This document shows positions 12,607 through 27,400 of a DNA stretch of 64,000 bases, one piece after another. A model generated the notes under the pieces. It ran no database searches. It saw only the letters and a list, made by a program, of their open reading frames with translations, and had not been told where the DNA came from. The translations under genes were made by a program, and so were the position numbers. This DNA comes from Nephromyces sp. MM_2019. Taxonomy: Eukaryota; Apicomplexa; Aconoidasida; Nephromycida. The DNA is taken from positions 164,956 through 228,955 of the forward strand of contig JADHZB010001530.1 in the NCBI GenBank assembly GCA_015657535.1. The letters are read 5' to 3'. Numbering within the stretch: position 1 is the stretch's first letter; the number at the start of each line of letters is the position of its first letter.

Positions 12607-15600
12607 CTGTAAAGCTGGATGATTTTCAGCACTAATTACGTGTCTAACCTTTCTCAATCTTAAAATCTCGGCCTCCCGAATACATGAAGAAGAATAGCTG
12701 ACGTTCCCACATATCCCGTCATCCAAAGGCTGTACCACATAGAAGCGACGTGATTTTTTTAACCTGTGATTATAGGATTATATCTTTAACCGTCACTATC
12801 TTCCTACTGCTTTATGTATGATATTAAATATTAAACAATTCGAGCATATGTATTCCCTTGAAAGCTCATGAAGCACCCGAAAATCAAGTCACGGAGGTTC
12901 AGCTCAAGTAATAAATTGAATTTCGCCAAGCACAGTCGCTTCTTTAAAGAAAAATAGATCACTCGAAGTCAAGAAGCAATCATTGCGACTAGCTCATTCG
13001 TATGCCACATTCTAGTATCGCAGTAGCTATGATAACTGCAGCTGCTCTACACTGTGAGGTAACGCTTATGAGGGTAGGTAGAGGGTCTATAATGAAAGAA
13101 ATTGATGCTAACACGTATTTTTTCCGCAGTCCAAAAGCTTTATGCTGGGCAGAGTCGTAGCTGCGTCACGTCCGTTGTACCTATCGTCTCAAATGCATAG
13201 TATTTGCAAAGGAAATTTAAGGTCCCCCCATGGCAGAACATTATCAAATGTGCTACCACTGTGAGGCACTAGGCAAATTTGATCATGAAGACAATTGGCA
13301 TTTGCTGGGCTGTATACTTAAGGAAGAGCTATTCCCTTGAATCACTACAAGTAGCACATGACCGAATGCACGTTCACAATTTTAGTATGCCACAACGCTT
13401 ACACCAGCTAACCATCAACAGTTCAAACTCCGATGCAGTAAGCAGGTCCTTAGGGTTACTAAGCCTCTCAGCGGCACCGACTGTCATGTTTGTAGGCAAT
13501 CAAGCGTTACACAAAACCCATTGAATGACTGCTAGAAACATGTGCATGCTTGGTTTTCATCAGCCAGTCTCAGTGGTTATAGGCTTTCCTCAACGGTTTG
13601 ATCCCTAAAAAAGGCAGGCAGAGCACTGCACGGTTTTACAGAAGACATATAGCGAGCTTGTACGTCTTACATTCGTCTTATACTAGAGATACCAAATTCA
13701 TCCTCTTCATTCTTATATTGAAGAGCAAGCATTCTCCTTCCAACTTCTACAGTGAGTACAGGAAGATGCCCTTTGTACCTACCACGTTAATGTCAATACT
13801 TAGTGGGTTTATGGCTTGCTCCAGTCTTCATATGCACCCTCGTGGTACAAGTATGTTATCCTCGAGCACGAATTAATCCTCCGCCCAGGATGATAGTCAG
13901 CGCGTAGGTACATTTGCTTCTTTCTACCACGACAAATGCTTTCTAATGTGCACTAGCATTGTATTAACCGCCCTTTTATTGTCACATAGCATAATGTGTA
14001 TATCAGCGCATATGTATTTGGCATCATATTACGCTGGTTTTAGCGAGCAACACATGTTAATGTGCTTGGATACAGCTACACTAATTTTTCCCTAGGTAAA
14101 CAATCAACCTCAGGATATTCCTGGAATACGCCACAGCATATTCCTAAAAATTATCCTTATAAAAGGTAGTCACAACGTATACTGCTCATTAGATGAGTGC
14201 AACGCGTCAGAAGATTTGTGCAAATGATAGTATTATGGTGTGAAATAGAGTATAAGGTACTGCCAAACTCTACCTTTCTTGTCTTCCGAGCTTTACTGGG
14301 CGCGAAACAAACGTAAATGTAACTAAGGCGCCATTAATTAAAAGGAGTCAGGCGCAGATAGAAAAAATTGGTGAAACTACGAATGAGCATCCTCTTAAAT
14401 GAGCTCAAGATCGAAGCAACACGCCGTCGTATATGTGACAATGTGCCTCATCTACCGAGAGCTCACGTTATTAAAACGGCAGAGCCTGACAGCGTCACAG
14501 AGCAGTAAATAACTAGCGCAGTAACGCACTTCAAAACGACTGATGTCGCATATGTCGCATCACCCGCGGCCTTATTAAATGCAAGGTGTAGAGACAATTC
14601 GGTCGCAATAGGCGAGATTCCTGAGTGATCTTTAGTCTAAGAAGCTCGTAAACACCGCACCGGCTACATTTGTGGAAGCTCTTTGCTGCAATTGTATCGA
14701 ATTTTCCTGAGGACCCGCTCTCCTCTGAGGGAAGCTCGTTAATACACGTAGATGGTCTAGCTACGCACAAGTTCTAGGTATTATCGCACTGGCCGCAAAC
14801 TCTAGCATTAACTTCGTTTTATTATCGCTTGCAGCGATAGACAATAAATCAGCTTGATATACCGGATCTAGATGAACGATGCGTGCACCCCGCGGCAACA
14901 TAGCGGTGGCACAACGTAGGTAACCCTTTACGGAAGCTAGAGTGGCAAGCTAGCGCGCGTCTCACAAATTCATGCGGTCTACGCAGAAGCAGATTCCCCT
15001 ACTTTGACTCTAGGGATTTGCGCATGACCCTTGACGGTGGTGGTAGCTTAGAAACGTAGCCTAAAGTTCTTGCCTACGGTTTATAATCCACAGAAGTTAC
15101 TATATTCGTTTTAAGCATGAGGTCATACTACGTAACAGTGGAGAAATCCTCTGCTAAAGTGACTGGCGACAATAGACGATGGGACTAGCAACTTCCCAGG
15201 CATATCGCCGACATCTGCCTGGCCTGCAACTCAAGAGATATTAGGCGAGGGAAGCAAAATATGCAAAGGAAATGGAACCGATGAGAGGGACCATTGAATG
15301 TACCCTTCTATAACGGTTTTTTCTCTTTCTAGACGGGACCGATATTGACCACGGGAAGAGAAAGAGAAATACGGAGCCGCTAGGAATAATCGCCGCGAAA
15401 ACCTGAGCCAACTTTTCCATGGCCATCGCTAACTCACAACTCAATTCCAGAAGAAATTTCGCGGATGAAAGGGATTTTTGAATGAACAACAGGAAGTAAA
15501 GCTTCCTTGAACCGTGCCATGAAGCTCTTTAGCACATAATAAAATACCCAAACAGAGCCTACTAAGAACACAGCGCTACTAAAGACTCACGAAGTCCAAA

Positions 15601-18425
15601 GATAACTGTGCAAAAGCCTTTTAGAGGGTATCTAGCAATGTTTACCACAATTACCATTCGATCATTACTATCATTGAAGCACAATAAACTCTTTTTGCTC
15701 TAAAAATATTCATTAGAAACTTGCTGAGAAACGTTGCTGTGAAAGCTGTGGGGATGAAAAAAGCAGACGATGGCCCGAATATGCCTTTTAACAACGCGCA
15801 GCGTTGATATAGACCTGAGAACGGAGAACAAAGTCTCAACCGGTACCCCTATTATGCCTCAAAAAGCATTAAGGTCATCGTTTTGACGATGCGCCTAATA
15901 ATCTCTTCGGTAATATTTTTGGTGTACTAACTCAGAAGAGAAATCAGATCTGGCGTTCAAATTATAAACCAAGCCATACGTTAGGGATTGAAGACAAACT
16001 GCAAGCTTTTTCCTCTCATTTAGCTTGTGAAGAAACAACTTCAAGTTGTCCTCCATAGCAAACCAGGAGTAAAAACTTTACCCCTGCTTCCAAGCTAATG
16101 GACGTCGTTATATTGAAGAACACGACTATAGATCAGACAAATTCCTCGCTTCGTGCGCTTATCTTTTAAGGAGTAAATGTGAAAAGAAGACTACCGAAAG
16201 CAACTTCAGAGTTCCTAAACAAAATAGAAAACTGCACTTACTCAAAGCGCATTGTAGATAATTATGATCATAACCTAGGTGGCGTAGATTGAACCTACGC
16301 TACTCACAATGGCATGGCAATAGGGCGAATCGTTCAATCTACATAAACAAGCCTCCTAGTGATGGGATGACTTGCAATTTAAGTGAAAAAACAAAACAAA
16401 TAATGAGGACCAAGACTACGCAGAAAACTTAATCAATAGTAAACAAATGCACACATATCATTCGAATGTTGAAATGAATTCATAAGCTTCGAGCTAATCT
16501 TACGTTATTGCATACATAATGGTTAAGTAATAATTCTATATATCCTGCGCATCTCTTGGGTGCAAAAATATTGCGGGCCTCTCACTTTCAGCAACTTACT
16601 CAGATGCACAAATTAGGGTGCCAACTCTTACGTACCAACAAAAATTCACTCAGCCAATCCAAACAGAAAATCGGAATACCGCAAAAACATTTTAAGCCTG
16701 CATCTCAAAAATGCGCAAGAAAATTACACCTGTCAAAATCCTACACTTTCACGAAAGATATTAACAAAAAAAATGATAGTTAACATAGCATGCGTAATAG
16801 AATAAGGTGGGGTTATGGCAGTAACCATGGATTTGGTGAGCAATAGCGCAAACATAGTCCATCTCAGACACGAGTAAAAAGCTTGATAATATAACCTGAT
16901 ACAAGAGAGCATCAAATATATTTTAATGTAGCTATAGAGACTTGCTACATAATTTAAAATTGTCCAAAGTAGTTTATCACATCAAGGACAAAAAAGGATT
17001 ATCAAAAAAAATAAAATGTAAAGTAACACAAGAGAGGCCAAAGACTAAAAAAATGCCGGAAGGAAGCATGATGAACAAGGTAAAGCCAGGAGGAAGACGG
17101 GGTAAACAATTACCCCAGCCTCCCTATACCGCAGACCATAAAAAACGTCCCTAAGGTAGTAGTATGATGAAATTCGCGAAGGTTATAGAAGCGATGTATG
17201 CTTTGGTAGAGCCTACAAAATATGGCAGTACCTACACTCAATCTCACGGATAGGCAAGCTTATGCAACATTACGCAAAGCACGAAAAAAAACGACTACCA
17301 TACATAAAATTTCTCGAGCAAGCAAGTGATGGTAAACGAACAAACAACTCGTTAAGGATGAAAACAAAGCGCACAAATTGGCATAAAAGCACAAAAAAGG
17401 TGTAAGGCTTCATAGAGAGGAACCTGATCATTCATGCTTCACTACCAGTGTATGTCACAAGGCCAACAAACATGCTGGCTGACAGAGAAAGCTTAAAATA
17501 CCACTTTGCCCGATAGGCAGGCAAGCTAAATGCACAGCATGACGACGCTCAGGTGTACGTGAGGCTGAATAATTTCTGCAGCATCGCGCCTACCAGAATA
17601 ACCTAAAAAAAAGAGATGAAAGGAGCTTATAAAGTTGAAGATAACGATTACATGGCGAAGATACTACCAGTTTGCACATCAAATCATAAAAAAAGACAGC
17701 ATCACAGAATACTCAAAAGTGCAAAAATAGTAACGAAAAGTTAGCATGCAGAGGTATCAAACCATCAGTCAAAATACGTAGTACTAGAACAAAAGATGAA
17801 AAGCTAAATGCTCACTCGTACTACCGCTTGAGCAGGAAGATACGAACAAATTTTTGAAGAAAAAAAATTTACTTCGGAGTGCACACAATAACATACCTAA
17901 GCTACAAAACGATGAAATAACAAGCGAATTGTTGGATAATTATCTTCACAATCGGCTACATGAAGCGTGCCGGTAGCACGGTATCAACTAGATGAAAAGG
18001 AAAGCGGGGCTCTTACAAAGAAACCCTCCCTTTAAGGAAATGAATAATATATATAGAGAATTCAAAGGCAAAAATTTCACATACCCTTCCAAATTATGAT
18101 AAAAATATTAGTTAATTCATCCTAAAAAAAAGAAAATCAAAATCCTATTCACCCAAGATACATTGCATATCTTAGAAAGTCGCTTTTTACTACAAACTAC
18201 GCACAAATATACTAAACAGCGCTAATAAATGAAAAAAAAACTAAGAGAAATAAACGTGTGATTTACGCTACAAAGTTCAAAATTCAGTTCTTAGTATAAG
18301 CACGGTTGAATTGTGCTAAAATCGTTATTTTTGAAGCCTAAAAGACTAGATATACAAAAAAAATTCCACTCAATAAAATTCTTATGATAGAGACAGGTCA
18401 CACAAATTATACTCCCAAAAAATTT
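12607..18425. other. No firm gene; one possible signal-bearing exon near 15.4 kb
   Basis: The 13-15 kb part is less AT-rich than its surroundings, but its open segments lack splice support. A minus-strand segment ending near 15300 starts MAMEKLAQVFAAI, continues with a hydrophobic stretch (SVFLFLFPWSISV) and a basic cluster (RKRKNRYRR), and stops at a possible GTACAT donor. It could be a first exon, but no second exon was found. The 5' exon(s) of the LG/IG-repeat gene should also lie here. 16.9-18 kb is purine-rich on the plus strand and gives lysine-rich open segments by composition. Confidence 0.3.
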
Positions 18426-21400
18426 TCAAAAGCTGTAAAAAATATACTGCAAACAACAAAAACTCTTCAATCTAATATCGTGGTTCTAACAGGTGAGTGT
18501 CTCTTACCAACGCAGAAGCATCAGTTCGAATCATTACTTTAACACCAGTGTCATTTTTTTGGAGCGAGATCTCTAGCAATAATGCAAGGTTATTGGTAGT
18601 CATTGCCGAAAGAAAAAGAGTATCCTGCAGCGAAAAGAAAAAAGTGGCTGCACTCATGAGTAAAATGTATAAAGCAAGAATAATTCTCAATATAAAGATT
18701 CTTTCTGAAATATCTATAGAGAATCGAGAATCCGCCGTAATTCTTGCAATAAAGGTATGAAAAGGGGAAAACAAAGGATACAATCAAAGTAGTTTACTAG
18801 TTTAGTATCAAAATAAGATATTTCTTATGTACTTATCAAATTAGTTCAGTAAGGATTGAGTTAATTGGATTTTCTACAATTTAAGAGCAAGAAAGACAGA
18901 GTTCAGCATTGCAAGATATCGGTATGCAAAGAAAAAGTGGTATAATAAAAAAAGGTGTGACATAATCAGAGCGAACAGTAAGAGGAATAGGTAGCACATG
19001 AAGAATAAATCAAATGAAAACCGTGGAAACGGAGGTGGGAGAAAAAATTATCAAAACCAAATCTAAGCTCATGTCAAAGACGCTGCGCGTGTGCATATGT
19101 GAAGGCGTTTGTATGTAAATGTGTGTTTGCGTGTGTGTACGTGCTCTTGCTGGTGTAGATTTGTTCGTGTGCGTGCTTGCGTGTTGCAACAATGAATGAA
19201 AGGCAGCAATAAAAATAAAACAGGAACTATAGCGATGCACTACTCCGCAGATAAGACAGCAAGCTAGAAAAACAAAAGCCTTTTAGCAAATAGCTTACAG
19301 CCTGCTACCACTATATATCATAATCAGAAAACAGCTGCATAATGTTAAAAAAGCGTTAATCCCTAAAAAATGACAGAATATGCATATATATATTTTAGCA
19401 ATACAAGAAAACATTACAGAAGATTCACGGCAAGTCCCTTTGAGAGCTCAATTTTCATAAAGTGCAATACCACACACACCAAAACCGCTTTGGTATTCGG
19501 TAAAATTAAATGCACCTACAAAAGTTTCGGCGGGTTTCTGGAATACCAATGCCCAGTTGTTTTGCACAAGAACAGTTTTTAATTGATCTGCTGTTACTGG
19601 CATAGGAGCCCGTGCCATAAAGGAAGCCTGAAATAATAGTTCGTGTTATCATAGCAATATTCTACACCAAAAAATTCCTTACAACGGCTAATTTTCAAGT
19701 CTTCAAATTATAGGGAGAAGATAAAAATGCAGTATAGAAACAAACACCTTGATTGTGTGCTACAAAATTGAAGCTAATGGCACAGGGAAGGAAAGATGAT
19801 TAATGCAAGAAGAAACCACCACTTCACACAGTGGGAAATTAATAAACCCACTGCCTAATCAGCAAGAAACTAATATAAAACATACAAAATTAAATCCAAA
19901 ATCACCTAAAAAAGTACAAAATTTCATAATCAGATCATGTCCAAAACTTTTCTCTTCTTCAAAAGTTTTAAAGAGTTTCTATTGATTCTTGTCCGCACAT
20001 TATTTACAATCTCTATTGTGATTTTCGCAGACTTTGAAGTAGCAACATATCCAGAAATTTGTTAAAAACACGCACTTGCGGCTACTTATTAATGGTAATA
20101 ATATCGCCACCTTCATCTGCCCTACAGCAAGGTTAACTCGAAAAAAAATATAGCGCACACATTTAAGTAGAAGTCACACACACCCTTATATATTGCTTCA
20201 TCTTATGATATTAAAAATTCTGGAATCTTTCCTTCAGAAAAGAGTGTCGAAGTTCATAAATTTATTGTTTTACCTCATATAAATAGTCAAATTATACTCG
20301 ATTGATACTCCCAAGCAAACCATTACCTGCTTTGCATCTCCAAGCTGGATCCACTTTTGCCTGAACAGCTGGGCATCTGCAGATACCCCCCGCTGCAAGG
20401 CCACCGAGAAATCCAATGGAACATCGAAGTAAAACACATCCAGACTGCTCTTCACTGCAACCTAAAAAGGAAATCAAAAAATATTTTTCATATGAAGAGT
20501 ACTGAACCCTAAAAAAGCCCCAGCAAGCCTGAACCCTAAACAACCCTAAAATAGAAACCGTAAAAAAGCCTAAAACCTAAACAACCCTAAACACTAAATA
20601 CTACCCTTTAACACCAACTAACTAAATACTACCCTTTAACACCAACTAAGCTGCATATTCACCCAGCTGAGCGGTTGGTAACGCATCAAAAAAATATATA
20701 CAAAGATATAAAGCAACAAAAGGGGGGATAATCTACTTATTCATATACCAAGTGGAACAGCAAAAATCGAACTTATAGAAGATGCGATTTATTATATACC
20801 AAATTCCCTTGGCATGACAGAAGAAATGAAAGCAAAGATATAGTGTATCTCCAAGTTTTCGCAAGCAAAAAAGGGTGCGTGTGTGTATATTCTTATTTTA
20901 CTAAAGTGACGGAGCGAAAGATCTCAAAAAAAGAAGATATGAAATGAGCAATTTATCCTCTTTTTTCACGTTAAAAAACCATTCAAAATACTCTCTAAAG
21001 CAAGCATCCTGCAAAGAAAAGCTGGCTAACTTGCAAAATCAACGGAGGAGCAGGAGCCACGTTAGAATTTAAGCGGTTAGGTTCCAGACCAAGCGAGTGC
21101 TCTGAAAATAATACACGAGATACACATACATCAGGAGAAATTGTATATAAAGGAGTTGTGGCAGATTAAGAAGACTCTTCACAAATGAAAACAGATGCAG
21201 CTTCATTTTTAGGAGAGATTTAAGTAGATTATTGACTTAAAAGTAGCTTTAAAGCAAAAGCACAAGAGAAAAAACTGGATTTTATGATGATGAGGATGCA
21301 ACACACACGTACTATTCGGAGCCAAACTCGGTAAGAAGACCTTAAAAAAAAAGAAAGTACAAAAAATCTCCGCCAGCGTGTATATCGAAGAGTAGCAGTA

Positions 21401-24400
21401 TAACAATGGGAAAAAGATAGGCATAGATCCATGACTAGAGGAGGAATAGCATACACAAAAAAATCAAATCCAGGAAATAACTTGTCGAAATTAGAATTGT
21501 GCTGCCACTCACCCTTGGAAAAGATACAAAAAATGAATCCTTGAAAAATATACAATGGAGGTATAATTCTAACACATTTTACACACACACACACATACAT
21601 ACCGGTATGTGCATATAGCATATCTATGAAAAAAAATGTCTTAGAATGACCGAGATATTTCAAGCCTATCTTAATCGTAGGAACGTGAGAATCATAATAG
21701 TTCTTCCGTATACTTAGTGATAAAAATAAAACAAATATAGTATTTATTAATACTATTTTTGATAACTTTTGGAAAGAAAAAATGTGATTTGTTCCCCAAC
21801 CGGGTGACTTCAAAGAATAAATCCCGTAGGTTATGTATGCCCACATGACATACCCAAAAAGAACAAAAAATCTTCACAAAATGGAGAGCTTTTCCCCAAT
21901 GAAGTTGATTTTTTAGGGGCAGTTTACTCAGAAATGGCAGCAAAAAAGTAGAAAATACTCCAAGCAATTAAAACAGTAATCTTCAGATTGAAGAATGAAG
22001 GTAAAAGTGAAGTTTTCTGCTTCTTGCCACAATTTGAGGAGAATATATCGCAAAAAAATCGGATAAAAACAGCATTGCAAACTGAAAAAGGGTAAAAAGA
22101 GATGGAAATGGTTGGTGTGTGCGTATCTATAAGTCTACCCTGATAAAGTGATTGAAGTAAAACGTAATACCCTTATACATGTACGCTACCTGAAGAGCCA
22201 TTTGGACCTATAGTAGCAGACTGGAAAGCTTCTGTAAGGGCGAAGCCAAACCTATAAAGGAGGGAAATGAACTAGAGCATTAATACCAAGATGCAACAAA
22301 AAAGGTTCAATATAATTAAAGAATTAGGGAATAAAAAAAGATGTTTTTTCAGTCTTAAATGCGTGTTGAGTAAAAAAGGAGATTCCCCAGTGATGTGTGT
22401 AGTGGAAAGAGTCAGTATACGTACACATCAATCCTCTGATATAATGATGTATAGAGAAACTAAAAATAGTCAGATTAGCACGATGAAGTCCAAACTCGGT
22501 TCCCAGACCCCCGAAAAAGGGTAGAATAAGCATTGGGTTGCATCCTCTCAACTTCTTCAGTGCAAAACAAGCTTAAAAAAAAGAAAAAAACGCCAACTTT
22601 TCTCTGTCTATATTGGGCATAAACAAGTTCCTCCACTATAGAACCGCAGCTTACGGGTTTCTGTTCAACTGGAGAGCCATCAGTGAGAGAGGGTGCGAAA
22701 CACAGTTCTCAAACTTGAGGAATAATTTCGTCTTTCCTTCAAAAAGAAATAAGAAGGGTAAAAACACAAGAAAATCTTAGGGAAATTTCCTCTAATAAAA
22801 ACCAAAAACGCGTAGTACCTACACCGGAAATGCAGCAACCTATTGTGCCTAGAGGGCGGAGTCAAATTCTACATACAAAACCTTGTTCTTTACTAGCATC
22901 CACACACATCACTTTGCTTTAATTTTGCTATCTTACTTTATAAGCATCCAATATCTCTAAGCTTTGCAAACGTAGCTAGCAACGAGACACCTTAATTCCA
23001 TGCATTTGGAAAACATTGCGTATCGAAAACCCACACACACAGCAAATTCTATACATTTGTAAAGTGGAGTGCTCATAGAATTCCAGCGAGTTAAGCTGAT
23101 GGGGAAGGTGGAGGCATAAGAATATCATGTGTATACAATAAGACTCAAGCAGAAGATGCGATCTCTCGAGAAATCGAGATTGCGAAAGAGAGGAAATTGT
23201 AAATTGAAATGATTTATAGCAATAGAGGATGATTGTATCTCCAAAAATGAAGAGCAGAGCTTTGCTTCAGCTGGCTGATATTAGAGGCTTGCACACCGCT
23301 ACTATCTGTGTGCATGTGTATGTGTGTGTGCGCTCTCCAGCAGGAATTAATTCCAGCAAAAAGCAGATAAATGAACAATGTATAATCAAATGCGTGCTTT
23401 TCTCCTATTAAAAACGTCATCCTCCCACACACATGTCTCTTCCTTGAAGATGCACTACTTCCGAGCAACAAAACAAATTTACTGCAATAAAAGTCTAATC
23501 TTCCTGCTTAAGATGAGACGTTTATTGCTAAGCACATAAGCATCTAGCGGAAAATAGTTCAGACCAACAGATTTTAGGAGTGGAACTGCAATAACAGCTA
23601 GGAAAGTGAGATGATATACCTGCCACATTAGCAACAGCAGCAAAGCATCTCAAGCCAAATCCACCGTTTTGCCCACGTTTATTCTCGTCTAAAACTTTGA
23701 CATAGGCTACAAGGGATTTCTCAGAAGACACATCCTGAAGCACAATTAGAGCGAAGATAAAGTATAAGCATACCAGAAAAAATTGAGTGAAATGAAGCTA
23801 AACTAAGTCAATTAGAGCGAAGATGAATATCAAAATGAGAGAGATTAAGCGACGTGAAGCGAAATATGCTTGCAAATCCTCTAATTCCCGCTCTTTTTTC
23901 TCCTCTTCATCACATAATCATCTGTTTTGTACGTTCTATTCCATTTTACTCTTATTTTCCTTACAAAACTAGAAATGTCTTAAGCATGCGATGAGCGTTT
24001 TTTCCAAACTCTAAAACCTCCAATCAGATGTAAAAAAAGGTGAAAAATCTTCACCAGGAATCCCTCAAACATTGAAGAAAATAGCACTGAACGAGAGTAT
24101 CACGGTATCTGCAGTATGGAGGGCTAAACATACTTTGAAGATTCTTGTCAATCACAGGCACTAAAAAGTGACTTAAAATTATCTAGAAAGGGCCATTAGA
24201 AAACCCTTAATCAAGGTATGCCGGGGATATCACCCAGACACACACAAAAATAACTATAGTACACTTTATAACTGCACTTATTGGTACTTGGGAAATTAAT
24301 CCGTTACAGGCTTTGCACTTCAAGCTTATTAACATACCCCACCTCTCTAACCTCTCCTGAAGAAGCTCCACTTGAGGGTTTATCATCATCAAATTTCAAA

Positions 24401-27400
24401 AGATCAACTGAGCCCACACTATCTCTGCACACACAAAGCAAGCTTCCACCTATGAAACGTTGCAAACACACAGAGGGGTGTGCAACAGAACGTGGATTAT
24501 AAGATAGAATAGTCAGTTCATTTTAAATTAGCACACAGAGAAGCAAGGAAATATTGCAGACTTTTGGCCAGGAAAAGAGCGTCGTCTGATACATTAGTGA
24601 TGGATCTCAAAATGAAGATGAAGATGAAGAAGATGAATAAGACGAAGAAGAAAAAGCAATTGAGCTTGTATATACAGAATAAATTGGCTGCATATCAGCA
24701 AATAGCCGATAAAAGCAGTGACTGATAATAGCACACGGTGGAAATGCATTACATCTCGCTAGTGGTTAGTTTTCCATGAAATTTAGACAGCATAATAAGC
24801 CTCTGTAACTCAATTTAAACACACAAAGTAGAGTGTAATAAGCATTATTTCTTGCTCTTAAGCAAAGAGTAGTCCATCAAAAATAACTTGGAATAATCTT
24901 CGCTTGCTTGCAAAAATGACAAGAAAAAGGCAATCTGCCTACGCCCTGCAGGGAGACAAAGAGTTGCATCTGTTTGTACTGGAAAAACATCGATTGCAGC
25001 AGAAAATTCTTGGAAACAACGCTGTTTTTTGCCTTTAAATCCTTCAAAGCATGCTATTAGATGAATTGCGATTGTTCTAAAATCAAACAGGAATTAAATC
25101 AATCAGAAGAAGCGAGAGATCGAATGCAGCAATGTTTAACCAGTTATAAGCTACTTCACGATGATTTGACTGTATTTAAGCATTTGCGATTGGCTATAGA
25201 TCAGTCCGCAGAAATTTAGAAAGTAAAAAGCTACTAATACAGAAAAATCTATACAGAAGGCACACACAAATAAGCAGCACTGCACACACACAAAAATAAA
25301 ATCGCATCTACTAGATGAACTAACTTTTCAGCAAATGATTTTCAGTCTGCCGTATATTCTCTTTCATAATAGCTAGAAAATATTACTAATTTAACAATAC
25401 ATTACACCCACCTATCATCTCCATCGGACTCATCATCAGGCGAAGAGGCACGCTTATCGTCTTCCTCCTCCTTTTCATCATCACTAACATACTCCTGTTC
25501 ATTCAGTGCCTTCTGGATCCTCTCCACCCTACCCTCATCTTCACTTTCATCATCTAACTCGCTTTCCTCTTCTTCCTGAGCCTGAGAAGTTACACAAAAC
25601 CAGCATCCACTTGTTTCGTTGATAGTGCTTTTGAAATGGAAGCAGCATATTTTTGAAGACAAGGGAAAATATGGTTAACACACACTCATCACTAGATATA
25701 ACAAAGCTTCGCTAGAAACGATTAATACACACACAACTTAGAAGGCTCTAAATAGGAGATCTTAAAACACCAATGGTTTTACTTTGAAAATCAAGTTTTC
25801 TCAAACCTGGCGAATCTTCACTTGCGTTACGAAGGTATCTGGAGTCTTGTGATATACAGAGGCAACCATGGAAATATTCTCCAGCAGTATGTTCAGCACA
25901 CTTTCATCAAGTGTATAGGCATTATCGCTAATAGGGGGTTTATCACTAAGAATAACCTTCCTGGCAGCTTCGGGGTTGCGAGATAGCAGCCTCCAATAGA
26001 TGTAGGCTGAAAGAAGATATTGTAAAGGGTTGTGGCATTTTAACAATGAAAAAGAAAGAGGAAACAGATGAAAAAAAACCAAAGAATAAGCTTGTTTTTT
26101 CCAGGAATAGCACACACACACACATTTAAGAGTGGTGGAGAAAGTGGAGTGGTGGGAAGTGGAAAGTAACTAGAGGCTGCTTTCGCAGGTGAGACACTTA
26201 AAGCTCTACAAGGCTTTTAGAACAAAGTATGTGATGTAAGAACGCAGCTAGCACATATTCTTAAGGTAAAACAATCCACGAGTATCGCACACACAAAAAT
26301 CACTTAATAAAAGAGCAAGGCAGGAAATCACTAGTGTATCTTTGAACGAAGTTTAAGCCAAAAAATGCTAGCTGAAAAGGAGAAGATTGATTGTTAAAGT
26401 GATACTTGAAAAGCTAGCACACACTGTTAAAAATATTATATCACATCAGCTTCAAAAAAGAGGAGTTACAGCAAGCAGGAAGGCGGGTTGAGAGAGCAGA
26501 AAGATTATCCACGCTCAGCAGCCAAAAACCAAGAGAAAAAAAACTCTTTTAGTAGTGATTAAACTCCAAATACTCTAGAGTTGCAAGGACATGAAGCTCG
26601 CACACACACACTAGAGCATTTATCAAGGGTATCAGGAATACGTCGCGAAGATATAAAAGTGAATCGCTGAGAACACGTGAAACGTGAGCTTCATTTGGGG
26701 GGTGTAAGTGCACTCAGATTCGATGCTCGCTGTATATACATCAGTTAAGACTCAAAAAACTTGCACACACACAAACACACAGATTTTTCTGCACCGCTGT
26801 GCTTACCTCTATCACGAACATCAGGGTTATCACATTCATCAGTAGACATCTTCAAGATTTGGGTAACCAACGCTTGAGTACTCGCTGGCTTCTTCAAAAA
26901 CAGCTTAACGACGGAAGTTAAGGTCTAAAAGAAGAGATAAAACAATTTAGAGATAGCTAGTAAATTAACGCACACTGTTCTTCCTTCACTCAAAATGTAT
27001 GTGGCATAATGAAACGACACACATCATGCTTGGTAGCCAGGCATAACTACACATTTAAGCATTGGCTTTTTTGAGACGGCTTTTAACCAGTGACATTGTG
27101 CTTGAGTAGAAGCAAGTATGCACACAGCTTTCACCAGTCCAACAACAGTAAGCTGGAGCAGCAGAATTCACGCACACAGCTTTTTCGCAGTCAAATAACA
27201 GTAAGCTGGAGCAGCAGAATTCACGCACACAGCTTTTTCGCAGTCAAATAACAGTAAGCTGGAGCAGCAGAATTCACGCACACAGCTTTTTCGCAGTCAA
27301 ATAACAGTAAGCTAGAGCAGCAGAATTCACGCACACAGCTTTTTCGCAGTCAAATAACAGTAAGCTGGAGCAGAAGCATCTACACACACAGCCACTCAGC

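Noticed and set aside
18497..18760. Plus-strand 87-codon frame
   Set aside because: It overlaps the ear-domain exon of adaptin (18624-18508) on the opposite strand; the adaptin match is much stronger.
21229..21846. 205-codon minus-strand open frame
   Set aside because: It lies wholly in an adaptin intron (between exons 22251-22190 and 21101-21031), is hydrophobic because the strand is T-rich, and contains translated TG repeats. No splice or family support.
27121..27385. CRISPR array
   Set aside because: The 53-bp units are directly adjacent without unique spacers, in a eukaryotic intron.
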